A stretch of 64,000 bases of DNA from an uncultured Oscillospiraceae bacterium (GCA_947627285.1 CANQVL010000005.1:1-64000); one strand, 5' to 3'. Counted from the first letter of the stretch, positions 18,131 to 27,195 are shown. Translations and numbers: made by a program. The notes: a model not told the origin generated them from the sequence alone.

Positions 18131-19384
18131 ATGAGCAGCTTGAAGGTCACGGGCGGTCGGACCCTTTCCGGCGAGGTTCGGGTACAGGGGGCGAAAAACA
18201 GCGTCCTGCCCATTCTGGCGGCGTCAATACTCTCCGGCGGAGAGACGGTGATAACGAACTGTCCGGAGCTGTCCGACGTGGACGCGGCGCTGGAGATACT
18301 CCGGCACCTGGGCTGTAGGGCGGAGCTTTCCCACGGCACCGTGACGGTGGACTCCTCCTCCATGACGCGCTGTGACATACCGGACCGGCTCATGCGCCGT
18401 ATGCGCTCGTCCGTAATTTTCCTGGGCGCCATCCTCGCCAGGTGCGGGGAGGCGACGCTCTCCATGCCCGGCGGCTGTGAGCTGGGACCCAGGCCCATAG
18501 ACCTGCACCTTGCCGCCATGGAGCGCCTGGGCGCTTTCGTGGAGGCGGCGGGCGGGAACCTTATCTGCAAGGCGCCGCGTCTTTCGGGGGCGAGGATCGA
18601 CCTTGCCCTTCCCAGCGTGGGTGCCACTGAAAACTCCATGATCGCCGCCGCCGGCGCGGGCGGCCTCACGCTTATAACCAACGCCGCCAGGGAGCCGGAG
18701 ATACGCGACCTTGGCGATTACCTCACCGCGCTTGGGGCGAGAGTGTCGGGAGCCGGCACCTCCACGGTCTGCGTGGAGGGCGGCAGGTTCAACGACTTCG
18801 CCCGCCACCGGGTGATACCCGACAGGATCGCCGCGGCAACCTGGATCGCCGCGGTGACGGCGGCGGGGGGCAAAATACTCCTGAGGGACGTGGAGGAGCG
18901 GGATCTGACATCCGTCACCGGCGCGTTCCGGCAGATGGGCGTCTCCCTCACCTTCCGTGACGGGGAGGTGCTGGCGTCGGCGGGGGAGAGGATAGTCCCG
19001 CCCCGCACCGTCACCACCGCTCCCTACCCCGGCTTTCCCACCGACGCCCAGCCCCCGCTTATGGCGGCGTGCCTCAGGGCGGAGGGGACGTCGGCGTTTG
19101 TGGAGACGATATTTGAAAACAGATACCGCCACGTACCGGAGCTCAGGCGCATGGGCGCGGACATAGGCGTTGACGGCAGGGTGGCGATAGTCAGGGGCGG
19201 AGCGCCCCTTCACGCCGCAACGGTGGCGGCGCCGGACCTGCGCGGCGGCGCGGCGCTTGTCGTCGCGGCGCTGGCGGCACAGGGTACGACGGAAATAATT
19301 GAGACACAGTACATACGCAGAGGCTATGAGAAAATAGCGGAAACCCTTACGAGCCTGGGGGCGGACGCGAGAAGTGAAGACTGA
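18131..19384 (+). CDS. murA: UDP-GlcNAc 1-carboxyvinyltransferase
   Basis: A 417-residue EPSP-synthase-fold enzyme that transfers enolpyruvate to UDP-GlcNAc, the first committed step of peptidoglycan synthesis. The catalytic cysteine is Cys116 in MPGGCELGPRPIDLH, so the enzyme is predicted to be fosfomycin sensitive. KNSVLPILAASIL near the N-terminus and the FPTDAQPPLMA motif are intact. MurA inside the dcw cluster, between murG and ftsQ, is an arrangement seen in Firmicutes. Confidence 0.95.
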   Translation: MSSLKVTGGRTLSGEVRVQGAKNSVLPILAASILSGGETVITNCPELSDVDAALEILRHLGCRAELSHGTVTVDSSSMTRCDIPDRLMRRMRSSVIFLGAILARCGEATLSMPGGCELGPRPIDLHLAAMERLGAFVEAAGGNLICKAPRLSGARIDLALPSVGATENSMIAAAGAGGLTLITNAAREPEIRDLGDYLTALGARVSGAGTSTVCVEGGRFNDFARHRVIPDRIAAATWIAAVTAAGGKILLRDVEERDLTSVTGAFRQMGVSLTFRDGEVLASAGERIVPPRTVTTAPYPGFPTDAQPPLMAACLRAEGTSAFVETIFENRYRHVPELRRMGADIGVDGRVAIVRGGAPLHAATVAAPDLRGGAALVVAALAAQGTTEIIETQYIRRGYEKIAETLTSLGADARSED

Positions 19385-19393
19385 AAGGACACG

Positions 19394-20143
19394 ATGAAGA
19401 TGGCGAACACGAGAGGAAGGAAAAATCATTCGGGGGGGGGTAGCGCTCTCTATGTGACCGTCGCGGCGGCGTTTTCACTGCTGGCGGTGATCGTCGCCAT
19501 GGCGCTGTTTTTCAAGATAACGGACATAACCGTGGAGGGACAGTCAAAATACTCCGCCGCCGAGATAATCAAGGCCTCCGGCATTGAAAAGGATACCTCC
19601 GTGTTCTTTGTAAGCGGCTCCTCCGCCCAGATCGCCATCAAAAGCGCCCTGCCATATATCGACTCCGTGAAGGTGGTGCGCAAGCTCCCCGGCACCGTGA
19701 GCATACAGGTCACCGAGTCCACCGCCGCGGCATACGTCACCTTCGGCGGCGGCAGATATATAATCGACGAAAACGGCAGGGTGCTGGAGAAGTCCAATTC
19801 TGCCGGCACCGCCGAGATACGGGGCGTAACCGTCAAGGAGCCCGAGGTGGGCAAGACAGTGGAGCTTGCCGATTCCGACACAGTGCGCCGCGACGCCCTG
19901 ACGGGCGTGCTGAAGGCGCTCTCCGACAGCGGGAAGCTGGAAAAGACGAATTGGATCGACCTCACAAATCTCTCATCCATCACCTTCAATTTCTACGGCT
20001 ACAACGTGAACATAGGCACCTCCGACAACGTTGCCCACAAGCTGGGCATTCTGGACAGCTTCCTCCAGGTCCACACCGAGGAGGGCTACGGGCAGGAGGT
20101 ATTCTACGACGCGGAGCGCGACGCGCTCAAATTCCTGCCATAA
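19394..20143 (+). CDS. ftsQ: Cell division protein FtsQ/DivIB
   Basis: A 249-residue bitopic protein: short basic cytoplasmic tail, one membrane helix (about 19-40), then an extracellular POTRA domain (ITDITVEGQSKYSAAEIIKA, about 42-115) and a beta region. It joins FtsL and DivIC in the septal complex. An unbroken run of nine G (19432-19440) lies in codons 13-16, where a slip of one base would abolish the protein. The AAAGGA site upstream supports ATG 19394. Confidence 0.9.
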   Translation: MKMANTRGRKNHSGGGSALYVTVAAAFSLLAVIVAMALFFKITDITVEGQSKYSAAEIIKASGIEKDTSVFFVSGSSAQIAIKSALPYIDSVKVVRKLPGTVSIQVTESTAAAYVTFGGGRYIIDENGRVLEKSNSAGTAEIRGVTVKEPEVGKTVELADSDTVRRDALTGVLKALSDSGKLEKTNWIDLTNLSSITFNFYGYNVNIGTSDNVAHKLGILDSFLQVHTEEGYGQEVFYDAERDALKFLP

Positions 20144-20190
20144 TTTATATTAAATTACCGCCCAATGTGAATAAAATTTCCGCAACGGTA

Positions 20191-20219
20191 TTGACCTTGA
20201 GGGAAAAATAGTTTAAAAT
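20191..20219 (+). promoter_or_regulatory. Own promoter of ftsZ
   Basis: TTGACC at 20191-20196, a 17-nt spacer and TAAAAT at 20214-20219, 55 nt before the ftsZ start. ftsZ can thus be transcribed independently of the upstream cluster. Confidence 0.8.
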
Positions 20220-20273
20220 GTAAACTGTATATATTCAAAAGAAAGCGCCCGCGCGCTGTAAGGAGGATATAAA

Positions 20274-21395
20274 ATGCCTATAGCTTTAGATAACGGCCCC
20301 GACAACGTGGTGACCATAAAGGTCCTGGGTATCGGCGGCGCCGGAAACAACGTGGTCAACCGCCTGGCGAAGGTGGGGACCTCCGGCGTCGAGCTCATCG
20401 CGCTGAACACGGATAAACCGGCGCTTGCCATTTCCGCGGCGGACACGAAGGTCCAGATCGGCGAGAAGCTCACCCACGGGCAGGGAGCGGGCTCCAACCC
20501 CGAGGTGGGCAAAAAGGCCGCCGAGGAGAGCCGCAACAACATCACCAAGGCCCTGGAGAACACCGATATGGTGTTCATAGCCGCCGGTATGGGCGGCGGA
20601 ACGGGCACAGGCGCCGCCCCCGTGGTGGCGGACATAGCCCATGAGATGGGCATACTCACCGTGGGCGTTGTGACAAAGCCCTTCGCCTTTGAGGGCAAGC
20701 GCAGAATGGACCAGGCCAACGAGGGCATATCCAACCTCCTTGGAAAGGTGGACGCTCTCCTGATAATCCCCAACGACAGGCTCAAGCACGCCACCGACCA
20801 GAAGCTCACCTTCGCCAACGCCTTTGAGATCGCGGACTCCGTGCTCCAGCAGGCGGTCACCAGCATCTCAGAGCTTGTAAAGCAGACGGGCTTTATAAAC
20901 CTTGACTTCGCGGACGTCACAGCCATAATGAAGGACGCCGGCTACGCCCACATGGGCGTGGGCAAGGCCGCCGGAAAGGGCAAGGCCGAGGAGGCCGCCC
21001 GCTCCGCCATTTCCTCGCCGCTCATGGAGACCTCCATCAACGGCGCAAGGGGCGTTCTTATCAACATCACCGGCTCCCTCGACATGGGCCTTGACGACAT
21101 CGAGGCCGCCGCCACCCTGGTCCAGGAGGCCGCCCACCCCGACGCCAACATCATCTTCGGCGCCGCCTTTGACGAGGACATGGACGACGAGATTCGCGTC
21201 ACCGTCATCGCCACGCGCTTTGACGAGAAGCCCACCCTCAAGACAGGCTCCTCCGCCGCGCGACAGGGGCTTTACACCGAGGCAAAGGAGAAGGCGGAGG
21301 CATCTGAGCCCGCCGCTCCCGCTGAGCAGCCCTCCGGCGAGGTCCCCCCCGAGGAGGATCCCTTCGACAAGATCTTCAAGATATTCAATAGATAA
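20274..21395 (+). CDS. ftsZ: Cell division GTPase FtsZ
   Basis: A 373-residue tubulin homologue that forms the Z ring. The GTP-binding signature GGGTGTG is at residues 107-113, and the T7 loop with catalytic Asp lies in INLDFADVTAIMKDAGYAHMG. The C-terminal linker is about 45 residues and ends in the conserved tail DPFDKIFKIFNR, which binds membrane tethers. ftsA, often just upstream, is absent; SepF could replace it but is not in the window. An AAGGAGG site and a dedicated promoter drive it, and a terminator follows 14 nt after the stop. Confidence 0.98.
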   Translation: MPIALDNGPDNVVTIKVLGIGGAGNNVVNRLAKVGTSGVELIALNTDKPALAISAADTKVQIGEKLTHGQGAGSNPEVGKKAAEESRNNITKALENTDMVFIAAGMGGGTGTGAAPVVADIAHEMGILTVGVVTKPFAFEGKRRMDQANEGISNLLGKVDALLIIPNDRLKHATDQKLTFANAFEIADSVLQQAVTSISELVKQTGFINLDFADVTAIMKDAGYAHMGVGKAAGKGKAEEAARSAISSPLMETSINGARGVLINITGSLDMGLDDIEAAATLVQEAAHPDANIIFGAAFDEDMDDEIRVTVIATRFDEKPTLKTGSSAARQGLYTEAKEKAEASEPAAPAEQPSGEVPPEEDPFDKIFKIFNR

Positions 21396-21408
21396 CCTTC
21401 GATCCTCA

Positions 21409-21437
21409 CCCCTCCGGCCCGCCGGAGGGGTATTTTT
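21409..21437 (+). terminator. Terminator after ftsZ
   Basis: CCCCTCCG (21409-21416) pairs with CGGAGGGG (21423-21430), followed by TATTTTTGT. It ends the dcw cluster. Confidence 0.85.
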
Positions 21438-21654
21438 GTCAAGGCTCCGCCAAAGACCGCTCCGCGCCGCCCCTGAAAAGGAAATAATTCGGTATAATTT
21501 TGATTATAAGTGCATTATACTGCAAAACTAATCAAAAGTCAAGTAAATTTTTTAAGTAATGCGAAATATGTATTAATGGACAGTGCCCCGTACACACTGA
21601 CGGCAAAAAAAGTTTACATTTTCTTAAACCTAACGTGACGCGTTTTGAGTAAAA

Positions 21655-21689
21655 TATAATGTATCTGAAATGTATCACATCATGTATCA
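21655..21689 (+). promoter_or_regulatory. -10 box with three ATGTATC iterons
   Basis: A perfect TATAAT (21655-21660) has no good -35 box but overlaps the first of three direct repeats ATGTATC at 21659, 21670 and 21682, spaced 11-12 bp or about one helical turn. They cover the expected transcription start of the gene at 21714 and look like a repressor operator. The rest of the gap 21438-21654 is AT-rich with no other feature I can name. Confidence 0.5.
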
Positions 21690-21713
21690 CAGCTAAAAGA
21701 GGTTTGAGGAAGC

Positions 21714-22118
21714 ATGATACGAAGATTTTTGTACAATTTCTTCCGGGGGCGCAACGGCTTTGACAGGCTGTGCCTGTGTACCTGGGCGCTTACCTTTGTT
21801 TTCCTGCTGCTGTCGTTTATCCCGGGGTGGGCGGGCCTCATAATGCAGGCGTTGTCGTTTGTTTTCCTCTTTATCACACTTTTCCGCGCCATATCCCGCA
21901 ACATACCCAGGCGCAGCGCCGAAAACGCCAAGTATCTGGAGCTCACGGCGGGGCTGAGAAGGAAGCTCCGCAATATGAAGACACGCTTTTCACAGCGAAA
22001 GGAGTACAAATTTTTCACCTGCCCCACCTGCCACACCCTCCTTCGGGTCCCCAGGGGGAAGGGAAGGATACAGATAACCTGCTCCAAATGCGGGAACAGG
22101 TTTTCGGGGAAAACCTGA
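21714..22118 (+). CDS. Small membrane protein with C-terminal zinc ribbon
   Basis: A 134-residue protein of unknown function. Two membrane helices (about 22-40 and 42-62) are followed by a basic helical stretch and a four-cysteine zinc ribbon: CPTC and CSKC separated by about 19 residues (FTCPTCHTLLRVPRGKGR then ITCSKCGNRF). The ribbon faces the cytoplasm if both helices cross the membrane. Similar small proteins occur in Clostridia without assigned function. An AGAGG-like site precedes ATG 21714, and the iterons at 21659-21689 suggest dedicated regulation. Confidence 0.75.
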   Translation: MIRRFLYNFFRGRNGFDRLCLCTWALTFVFLLLSFIPGWAGLIMQALSFVFLFITLFRAISRNIPRRSAENAKYLELTAGLRRKLRNMKTRFSQRKEYKFFTCPTCHTLLRVPRGKGRIQITCSKCGNRFSGKT

Positions 22119-22163
22119 AAAAGCAATTTTATTCGGTCATAATTATGAATGAGGAATATTAGC

Positions 22164-22922
22164 ATGGAGACTATTGGGTTCAAAAATCTCGCGGGGATCG
22201 TACTCATACCCGCGCTGGCAAACGGGATCGAAGGATGGTTTGCTTTTGATACCGGCGCTATGCAGACATCACTGAACAGCAATTATTTTCCTGAGCTTGA
22301 GGGCGAAAATAAACAGGTTGCGTTGTTTGATGACAATACGATGGCGGTCAATGGAGCTTTGGAAACAAAGCTCCGTGAGCTTGTTTTCGGCAATATCAAA
22401 TTATCCGATTTTCCGGTCATCCGCATGGATATGGCATATGTAGAAAACAGCCTCAGAACTGTTGAAGCGGATATACGTTTCCTTGGCTCCATCGGCATGG
22501 AGGCGTTTGGCAATGCTCCGATCCTGCTTGATTACGAGCATTCCGCCATAACAATCAAGCCCGACATTGACACTGACGGCGCCGAAAAGCTCCCGCTTTC
22601 TGTCCGTGAGCTGCCTGTCATTACGGTTGAGCTTTCCGGCGAGCCTCACAGGTTTGTCCTTGACACCGGCGCGAATACATGCCTGTTGTCAAGTGAGCTT
22701 GCGGATAAAATCCCCGCTGTTCCGCTGGAGGATTCTCCGGGAGTTTATGTTGTTCCGGAGATAAAGGTCGGAACACATGATTACAAAAATGTCAACGCTG
22801 TTTTTACGGACATTACTCACATCCGAGATAGAATCGATGTGGACGGCGTGATCGGTTATCAAATCCTGTCGCCGCAGTTGTCCCTTCTCGATTTTCCAAA
22901 TGCTTTGTTATATTTGTTCTGA
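22164..22922 (+). CDS. Single-chain tandem retropepsin-like protein
   Basis: A 252-residue protein with two aspartyl-protease motifs in one chain: FDTGAMQTSL (D29-T30-G31) and LDTGANTCLL (D167-T168-G169). Both halves follow the same plan: beta strand, DTG, a GNIKLSDF or VGTHDYKN segment, then a LGSIGMEAF or DGVIGYQIL glycine motif and LLDY or LLDF. This indicates an internal duplication resembling a fused retropepsin dimer. No signal peptide or membrane helix is seen, so it is probably cytoplasmic. Base composition is visibly more AT-rich than its neighbours, suggesting recent acquisition. ATG 22164 is chosen for the GAGGA site 8 nt upstream; an in-frame ATG at 22149 is the alternative. Substrate unknown. 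Confidence 0.8.
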   Translation: METIGFKNLAGIVLIPALANGIEGWFAFDTGAMQTSLNSNYFPELEGENKQVALFDDNTMAVNGALETKLRELVFGNIKLSDFPVIRMDMAYVENSLRTVEADIRFLGSIGMEAFGNAPILLDYEHSAITIKPDIDTDGAEKLPLSVRELPVITVELSGEPHRFVLDTGANTCLLSSELADKIPAVPLEDSPGVYVVPEIKVGTHDYKNVNAVFTDITHIRDRIDVDGVIGYQILSPQLSLLDFPNALLYLF

Positions 22923-22930
22923 ATTTAAAA

Positions 22931-22967
22931 TGACGGGAGGCGAACCCGCGCGGTTCGCCTCCCGTCA
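22931..22967. terminator. Bidirectional terminator between convergent genes
   Basis: TGACGGGAGGCGAACC (22931-22946) pairs perfectly with GGTTCGCCTCCCGTCA (22952-22967) around a 5-nt loop, with CTTTTA on the plus side and a short ATTTT on the minus side. It separates the retropepsin-like gene from potCD. Confidence 0.85.
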
Positions 22968-23008
22968 GCTTTTACATTACTATTTGCGAGACGCTTTTTT
23001 AGAGTCTT

Positions 23009-25018
23009 TTAAATTCCGAGCTTTATCCACAGCTCGTTGTAGAGGGCGCGGGTGGGTTTGGGGAGGCAGATGTACATTTCGCAGCGGTCAAGGACCTCCT
23101 GGGGGGCGGCCATTATGCTGTAGATCTCCGGGTCCAGGGGCTCGCCGTACTGCTCCTCGTACCACTCGGGGTAGAGCTCCAGGGCCTCCTCGTTGGGGCT
23201 GGCGTACCAGATGTAATCCATGTTGCGAAGGTTGGAGTCGGTGGAGGCGATGAAGTTTATCCACTTCATGGCGTTGTCGTAGTTGGGGCAGTCCTTCAGG
23301 ACGCACATGGCGTCCACGAACCAGTTTGAGCCCTCCTTGGGGACCACGAAGCGAAGGTCCTCGTTGTTTTCCAGCATGGAGAGGTAGTCGCCGGCGTAGT
23401 AGGTGGCGAAGGCGGCGTTGCCGCCCTCCATGGTCTGGAAGACCTCGTCCATGACCTTGCCCTGGAAAACGCCGCGCTCGTAGGCGTCACGCACCAGGTC
23501 GTAAGCCTCGCGGATCTCGTCGGGGTCGGTGGTGTTCATGGAATAGCCAAGGTACTTGAGGGCGATGCCGAAGGCGTCGCGGGAGTTGCCGATGAGAAGG
23601 ACCTGGCCCGCGTATTTGTCGTCATAGAGGCAGGACCAACTGTCAATCTCGTCCTCAATCATGGCGGAGTTGTAGATTATGCCCACGGTGCCCCAGGTGT
23701 AGGGGACGGTGTATTTGTTCTCCGGGTCATAGGGGAGGTTCTTGAACCTGTTGCTGATGAGGGAGAAGTTGGGGATTTGGGAGTAGTCCAAGGGCTGGAG
23801 CATATCCTCCTCGATGAGCTGGCTTATCATGTAATCGGAGGGCACCACCACGTCGTAGTCGGCGCCGCCGTTGCTCAGGAGGGAGTAAAGCGCCTCGTTG
23901 GACTCGGCGGTCTGGTAATTGACGCGTATGCCGGTCTGCTCCTCAAACTCTGTGATGAGGTCCTCGTCGATATACTCGCCCCAGGAGCACACGTTGACCA
24001 CGGGGCGGGAGGTGGTGAAGGCGGTGAGGAACACGGTGGTCGCCACAAACGCCGCGCAAAGGACGCCGGCGGTGACACGGCGGGCGAGCTTGCCCCTGGG
24101 CGTAGCCATCCACTCCCGGAAGCGCCTGAGGCGCGGGCTCTCGGGGACGGGCTCGAAGGAGGCGCGCTTGGCGGCGAGCTTCGCCATTTTCGCCGAGCGC
24201 ACGTTGTTGATTATGAGGACTATGAGCACCGCTAAGAACATCAGGGTGCTGACGGCGTTCACCACGGGGGTCACGCGCTTTTTCGTCATGCCGTAGATGA
24301 CCATGGCGAGGGTCTGGGTGGCGGAGCCGGCGGTGAAGTAGCTTATTACGAAGTCGTCAACGGACATGGTGAAGGCTATCAGCGCGCCGGAGACGATGCC
24401 GGGCTTTATCTCCGGCAGTATCACCTTGACGAACGCCTGCATCCAGGTGCAGCCCAAATCCTGCGCCGCCTCCACCAGGTTCGAGTCCATCTGCCGCAGG
24501 CGCGGCGCCACGTTCAGAATGACGTAAGGGATGTCAAAGCAGACGTGGGCTATAAGGAGCGTGGAGAGCCCCAGATGGAGGCGGGTGGGGAGGGTGAAAA
24601 GCGTCTGGTGGGCGTTTATCCAGGAGGCGATCCCGTGCCAGCCGTTGAAAAACGCCACGAAAAAGAGGCACAGGGAGACGCCGGTGACGATGTCCGCGTT
24701 CATCATGGGAAGGTCGTTGACCACTAAGATGGGGCCGCGCCATTTTTTTGTGAGGTTGTAGATACCGATGGCGGCGAAGGTGCCGGCGACGGTGGAGATG
24801 GCGGTGGCGAGGAGGGACACCAGAAGGGTGGTGGCAAGGCCCTCTATCACCAGGCGGTTGTGGAAGAGCTCCACGTACCACTTGAGGGAGAAGCCCCGCC
24901 AGACGGCGGAGGAGTCGCCCTTGTTGAAGCTGAAAATTATCAGCAGGAATATTGGCAGGTAAAGGAAGAGGAAGCAAAGCCCTATGAGGGAGCGGCCCCC
25001 GATACTGTTCTTTTTCAT
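23009..25018 (-). CDS. potCD: Fused spermidine/putrescine permease and binding protein (PotC-PotD)
   Basis: A 669-residue fusion. Residues 1 to about 285 are a six-helix ABC permease of the PotC type with the EAA loop (EAAQDLGCTWMQAFVKVILPEI). A seventh hydrophobic segment (about 310-335) anchors the second half, which is a PotD-like polyamine-binding protein: VVNVCSWGEYIDEDLITEFEE, YDVVVPSDYMI, PYTWGTVGIIYNS and WFVDAMCVLKDCPN. The binding protein thus sits tethered on the outer face, at a fixed 1:1 ratio with the permease. The start overlaps the potB stop (TGATG). It is the last gene of potA-potB-potCD. Confidence 0.93.
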   Translation of the reverse strand: MKKNSIGGRSLIGLCFLFLYLPIFLLIIFSFNKGDSSAVWRGFSLKWYVELFHNRLVIEGLATTLLVSLLATAISTVAGTFAAIGIYNLTKKWRGPILVVNDLPMMNADIVTGVSLCLFFVAFFNGWHGIASWINAHQTLFTLPTRLHLGLSTLLIAHVCFDIPYVILNVAPRLRQMDSNLVEAAQDLGCTWMQAFVKVILPEIKPGIVSGALIAFTMSVDDFVISYFTAGSATQTLAMVIYGMTKKRVTPVVNAVSTLMFLAVLIVLIINNVRSAKMAKLAAKRASFEPVPESPRLRRFREWMATPRGKLARRVTAGVLCAAFVATTVFLTAFTTSRPVVNVCSWGEYIDEDLITEFEEQTGIRVNYQTAESNEALYSLLSNGGADYDVVVPSDYMISQLIEEDMLQPLDYSQIPNFSLISNRFKNLPYDPENKYTVPYTWGTVGIIYNSAMIEDEIDSWSCLYDDKYAGQVLLIGNSRDAFGIALKYLGYSMNTTDPDEIREAYDLVRDAYERGVFQGKVMDEVFQTMEGGNAAFATYYAGDYLSMLENNEDLRFVVPKEGSNWFVDAMCVLKDCPNYDNAMKWINFIASTDSNLRNMDYIWYASPNEEALELYPEWYEEQYGEPLDPEIYSIMAAPQEVLDRCEMYICLPKPTRALYNELWIKLGI

Positions 25019-25893
25019 CAGAGAACCATCGCCTCCTCCTCACCGTCGCCGAAGTGGTTCATGACCACCATGCACACAACGACTATGACCATCATCACCA
25101 TGGAGATCGCGGCGCCAAGATGGGGGTTGTACGCCCCGCCCAGGAATTGGTTCTCAATGAGGTCGCCCAGCATCATCTGCGTGCCGCCGCCCAGGAGTCG
25201 GGAGATGGCGAAGGTGGACACCGACGGGACGAATACCATGGTGACGCCGGAGACGATGCCGGACACGGAGAGGGGCAGTATGACCCGCCTGAAGACGTTG
25301 GCGGAGTTGGCGCCCAGATCCTGCGCCGCCTCGATGAGGCGGGAGTCCAGCTTGCAAAGGACGGTGTAGATTGGCAGGATCATGAAGGGGAGGTAGTTGT
25401 AGACCATGCCCAGAACGACCGCGCCGGGGGTGCGGATGAGCTGGAAATACTCGATGTCCGAGCCCGTTATTTTGTTGTAAAGATATATGACGCCGATTTT
25501 TTGAAAGAGCTGATTGAGGAGCCCGTTGTTCTCCAGAATGGACATCCAGGAGTAGGTGCGAAGGAGGAAGTTCATCCACATGGGCAGCATAATGAGCGCC
25601 ATAGCCACGCGCTGGAAGCCGGGACCCTCGCGGCTCATGAGGTACGCCACGGGGTAGCCCACGAGAAGGCACATGGCTGTGGCGATGAGGGCGAGCCAGA
25701 AGGAGCGCCCGAAAACTCCGGCGTAGAGCGTCATGCCGGTGTAGTTTTCAAAGCTCGCCTCCAGGACGGTGCCGGAGGAGGTCTCCACCTCCACGGTGAG
25801 GGAGTAGACGAGCATAATGATTATTGGGACGACCACAATGAGCGCCATCCAGATGACGTATGGGACGGCGAAAAGTCCGCGCTTATTCCTCAT
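25018..25893 (-). CDS. potB: Spermidine/putrescine ABC transporter permease PotB
   Basis: A 291-residue membrane subunit with six helices and the EAA loop [21 protein letters not shown] that contacts the ATPase. [15 protein letters not shown] and the [13 protein letters not shown] periplasmic-type segment fit PotB. I start it at ATG 25893, with GGAGG 9 nt upstream. This overlaps potA by 11 nt; an in-frame upstream start at 25923 would add ten basic residues. Forms the channel with PotC. Confidence 0.92.
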   Translation of the reverse strand: MRNKRGLFAVPYVIWMALIVVVPIIIMLVYSLTVEVETSSGTVLEASFENYTGMTLYAGVFGRSFWLALIATAMCLLVGYPVAYLMSREGPGFQRVAMALIMLPMWMNFLLRTYSWMSILENNGLLNQLFQKIGVIYLYNKITGSDIEYFQLIRTPGAVVLGMVYNYLPFMILPIYTVLCKLDSRLIEAAQDLGANSANVFRRVILPLSVSGIVSGVTMVFVPSVSTFAISRLLGGGTQMMLGDLIENQFLGGAYNPHLGAAISMVMMVIVVVCMVVMNHFGDGEEEAMVL

Positions 25894-27079
25894 TGTCCCT
25901 GCCCTCCGCTTCCTCCACGTCAAGAAGGGTGGGGTCGTTTATCTCGTCGTACTCCTCGGAGTAGGAGGAGTAGTCACCGAACATACCGGAATAGCGGCTC
26001 TTTTTCATGACGTGGATCCCGTCGGGGTCGATCCTTATGCCGATGTGGGAGTCCACGGGGCAGTAGTCGGTGGTCTGAATGAGCCACTTGAAGCCGTAAA
26101 AATCGACTATGGTGTCGTAATGGACGCCCTTGAAGGTCACGGAGGTGACGACGCCGCGCAGCTGGCCCTCGGATTCGGAGACTATGTCCACGTCCTCCGG
26201 GCGAATGACCACGTCCACGGGCTCGTCCTTGGCAAAGCCGGAGTCGAGGCAGGCGAAGCGGCGGTTGAAGATCTCCACGACCCTGTCCTCGCGCATTATG
26301 CCGTCAACTATGTTGGACTCGCCTATGAAGTCCGCGACGAAGGCGTTTTTGGGCTCGTTGTATATGTCCTCGGGGGTGCCTATCTGCTGGATAACGCCCT
26401 CGTTTATCACCACCACGGTGTCGGACATGGCAAGGGCCTCCTCCTGGTCGTGGGTGACGTTGATGAAGGTTATGCCCAGACGCTGCTGTATGCGCTTGAG
26501 CTCCTGCTGCATATCCTTCCTAAGGCGCATATCCAGCGCGCCCAGGGGCTCGTCCAGCAGAAGGACCTTGGGCCTGTTCACCAGGGCGCGGGCTATTGCC
26601 ACGCGCTGCTGCTGGCCGCCGGAGAGGGAGGAGATGGAGCGGTGCTCAAAGCCCTTAAGGGACACCACCTCCAGCATCTCACGGACGCGGCTGTCGATCT
26701 CCTCGCGGGAGAGGCGGACCTTCTCCTTTTTTCCCGATCTATCTGTCCCGCCCTCGGCCTCCTTGGGTATGCGCAGACCGAACGCCACGTTGTCGTAGAC
26801 GTTCAGGTGCGGGAAAAGGGCGTACTTCTGGAACACAGTGTTCACCTGCCGCTTGTGGGGCGGGACATCGTTTATCCTCACGCCGTCGAAGAACACGTCA
26901 CCCTCGGTGGGCGTCTGGAAGCCGCCGATTATCCGCAAAAGGGTGGTCTTGCCGCAGCCCGATGGACCGAGAAGCGTGAGAAATTCCTTGTCGTTGAAGT
27001 AGATGTTTACGTTGTCCAGGACGGTCTCGCCGTCAAATTTCATGGTCACATCTTTGAGACGTATAAGCTCTTTGGACAT
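25883..27079 (-). CDS. potA: Spermidine/putrescine ABC transporter ATPase PotA
   Basis: A 398-residue ATPase. Walker [11 protein letters not shown]-loop [15 protein letters not shown], signature [18 protein letters not shown] type, Walker [13 protein letters not shown] and H-loop VTHDQEEAL are intact, and a C-terminal TOBE domain (from about 275) follows. A short basic insert ([14 protein letters not shown]) lies in the helical domain, and the acidic C-terminal tail is longer than usual. ATG 27079 follows a GAGGGGGAGG site; an in-frame start at 27109 lacks one. First gene of the operon, behind a promoter and a leader hairpin. Confidence 0.94.
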   Translation of the reverse strand: MSKELIRLKDVTMKFDGETVLDNVNIYFNDKEFLTLLGPSGCGKTTLLRIIGGFQTPTEGDVFFDGVRINDVPPHKRQVNTVFQKYALFPHLNVYDNVAFGLRIPKEAEGGTDRSGKKEKVRLSREEIDSRVREMLEVVSLKGFEHRSISSLSGGQQQRVAIARALVNRPKVLLLDEPLGALDMRLRKDMQQELKRIQQRLGITFINVTHDQEEALAMSDTVVVINEGVIQQIGTPEDIYNEPKNAFVADFIGESNIVDGIMREDRVVEIFNRRFACLDSGFAKDEPVDVVIRPEDVDIVSESEGQLRGVVTSVTFKGVHYDTIVDFYGFKWLIQTTDYCPVDSHIGIRIDPDGIHVMKKSRYSGMFGDYSSYSEEYDEINDPTLLDVEEAEGRDNEE

Positions 27080-27142
27080 TATCCTCCCCCTCTTTTCACG
27101 CGCCGCCAAAAGGGACGCGCACAGTTTGATATTTTAGTCGAA

Positions 27143-27185
27143 AAAACCGCGGACGCTCAGCTTCCAGCACAGCATCCGCGGTTTT
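27143..27185 (-). terminator. Terminator hairpin lying in the potA leader
   Basis: On the minus strand AAAACCGCGGA (27185-27175) pairs with TCCGCGGTTTT (27153-27143), with further GCT/AGC pairs inside, and runs into six T. It sits after the pseudouridine synthase gene but also downstream of the potA promoter at 27196-27224, so every potA transcript must read through it. It may serve as an attenuator. Confidence 0.8.
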
Positions 27186-27195
27186 GACGATGAAT

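Noticed and set aside
18224-19429. Minus-strand open frame of 401 codons opposite murA
   Set aside because: Arg/His-rich composition without any motif, directly antisense to an intact murA.
25054-27187. Long plus-strand open frames (318 and 456 codons) opposite the pot genes
   Set aside because: They are antisense shadows in GC-rich coding sequence. The minus-strand frames carry full ABC-transporter motifs.
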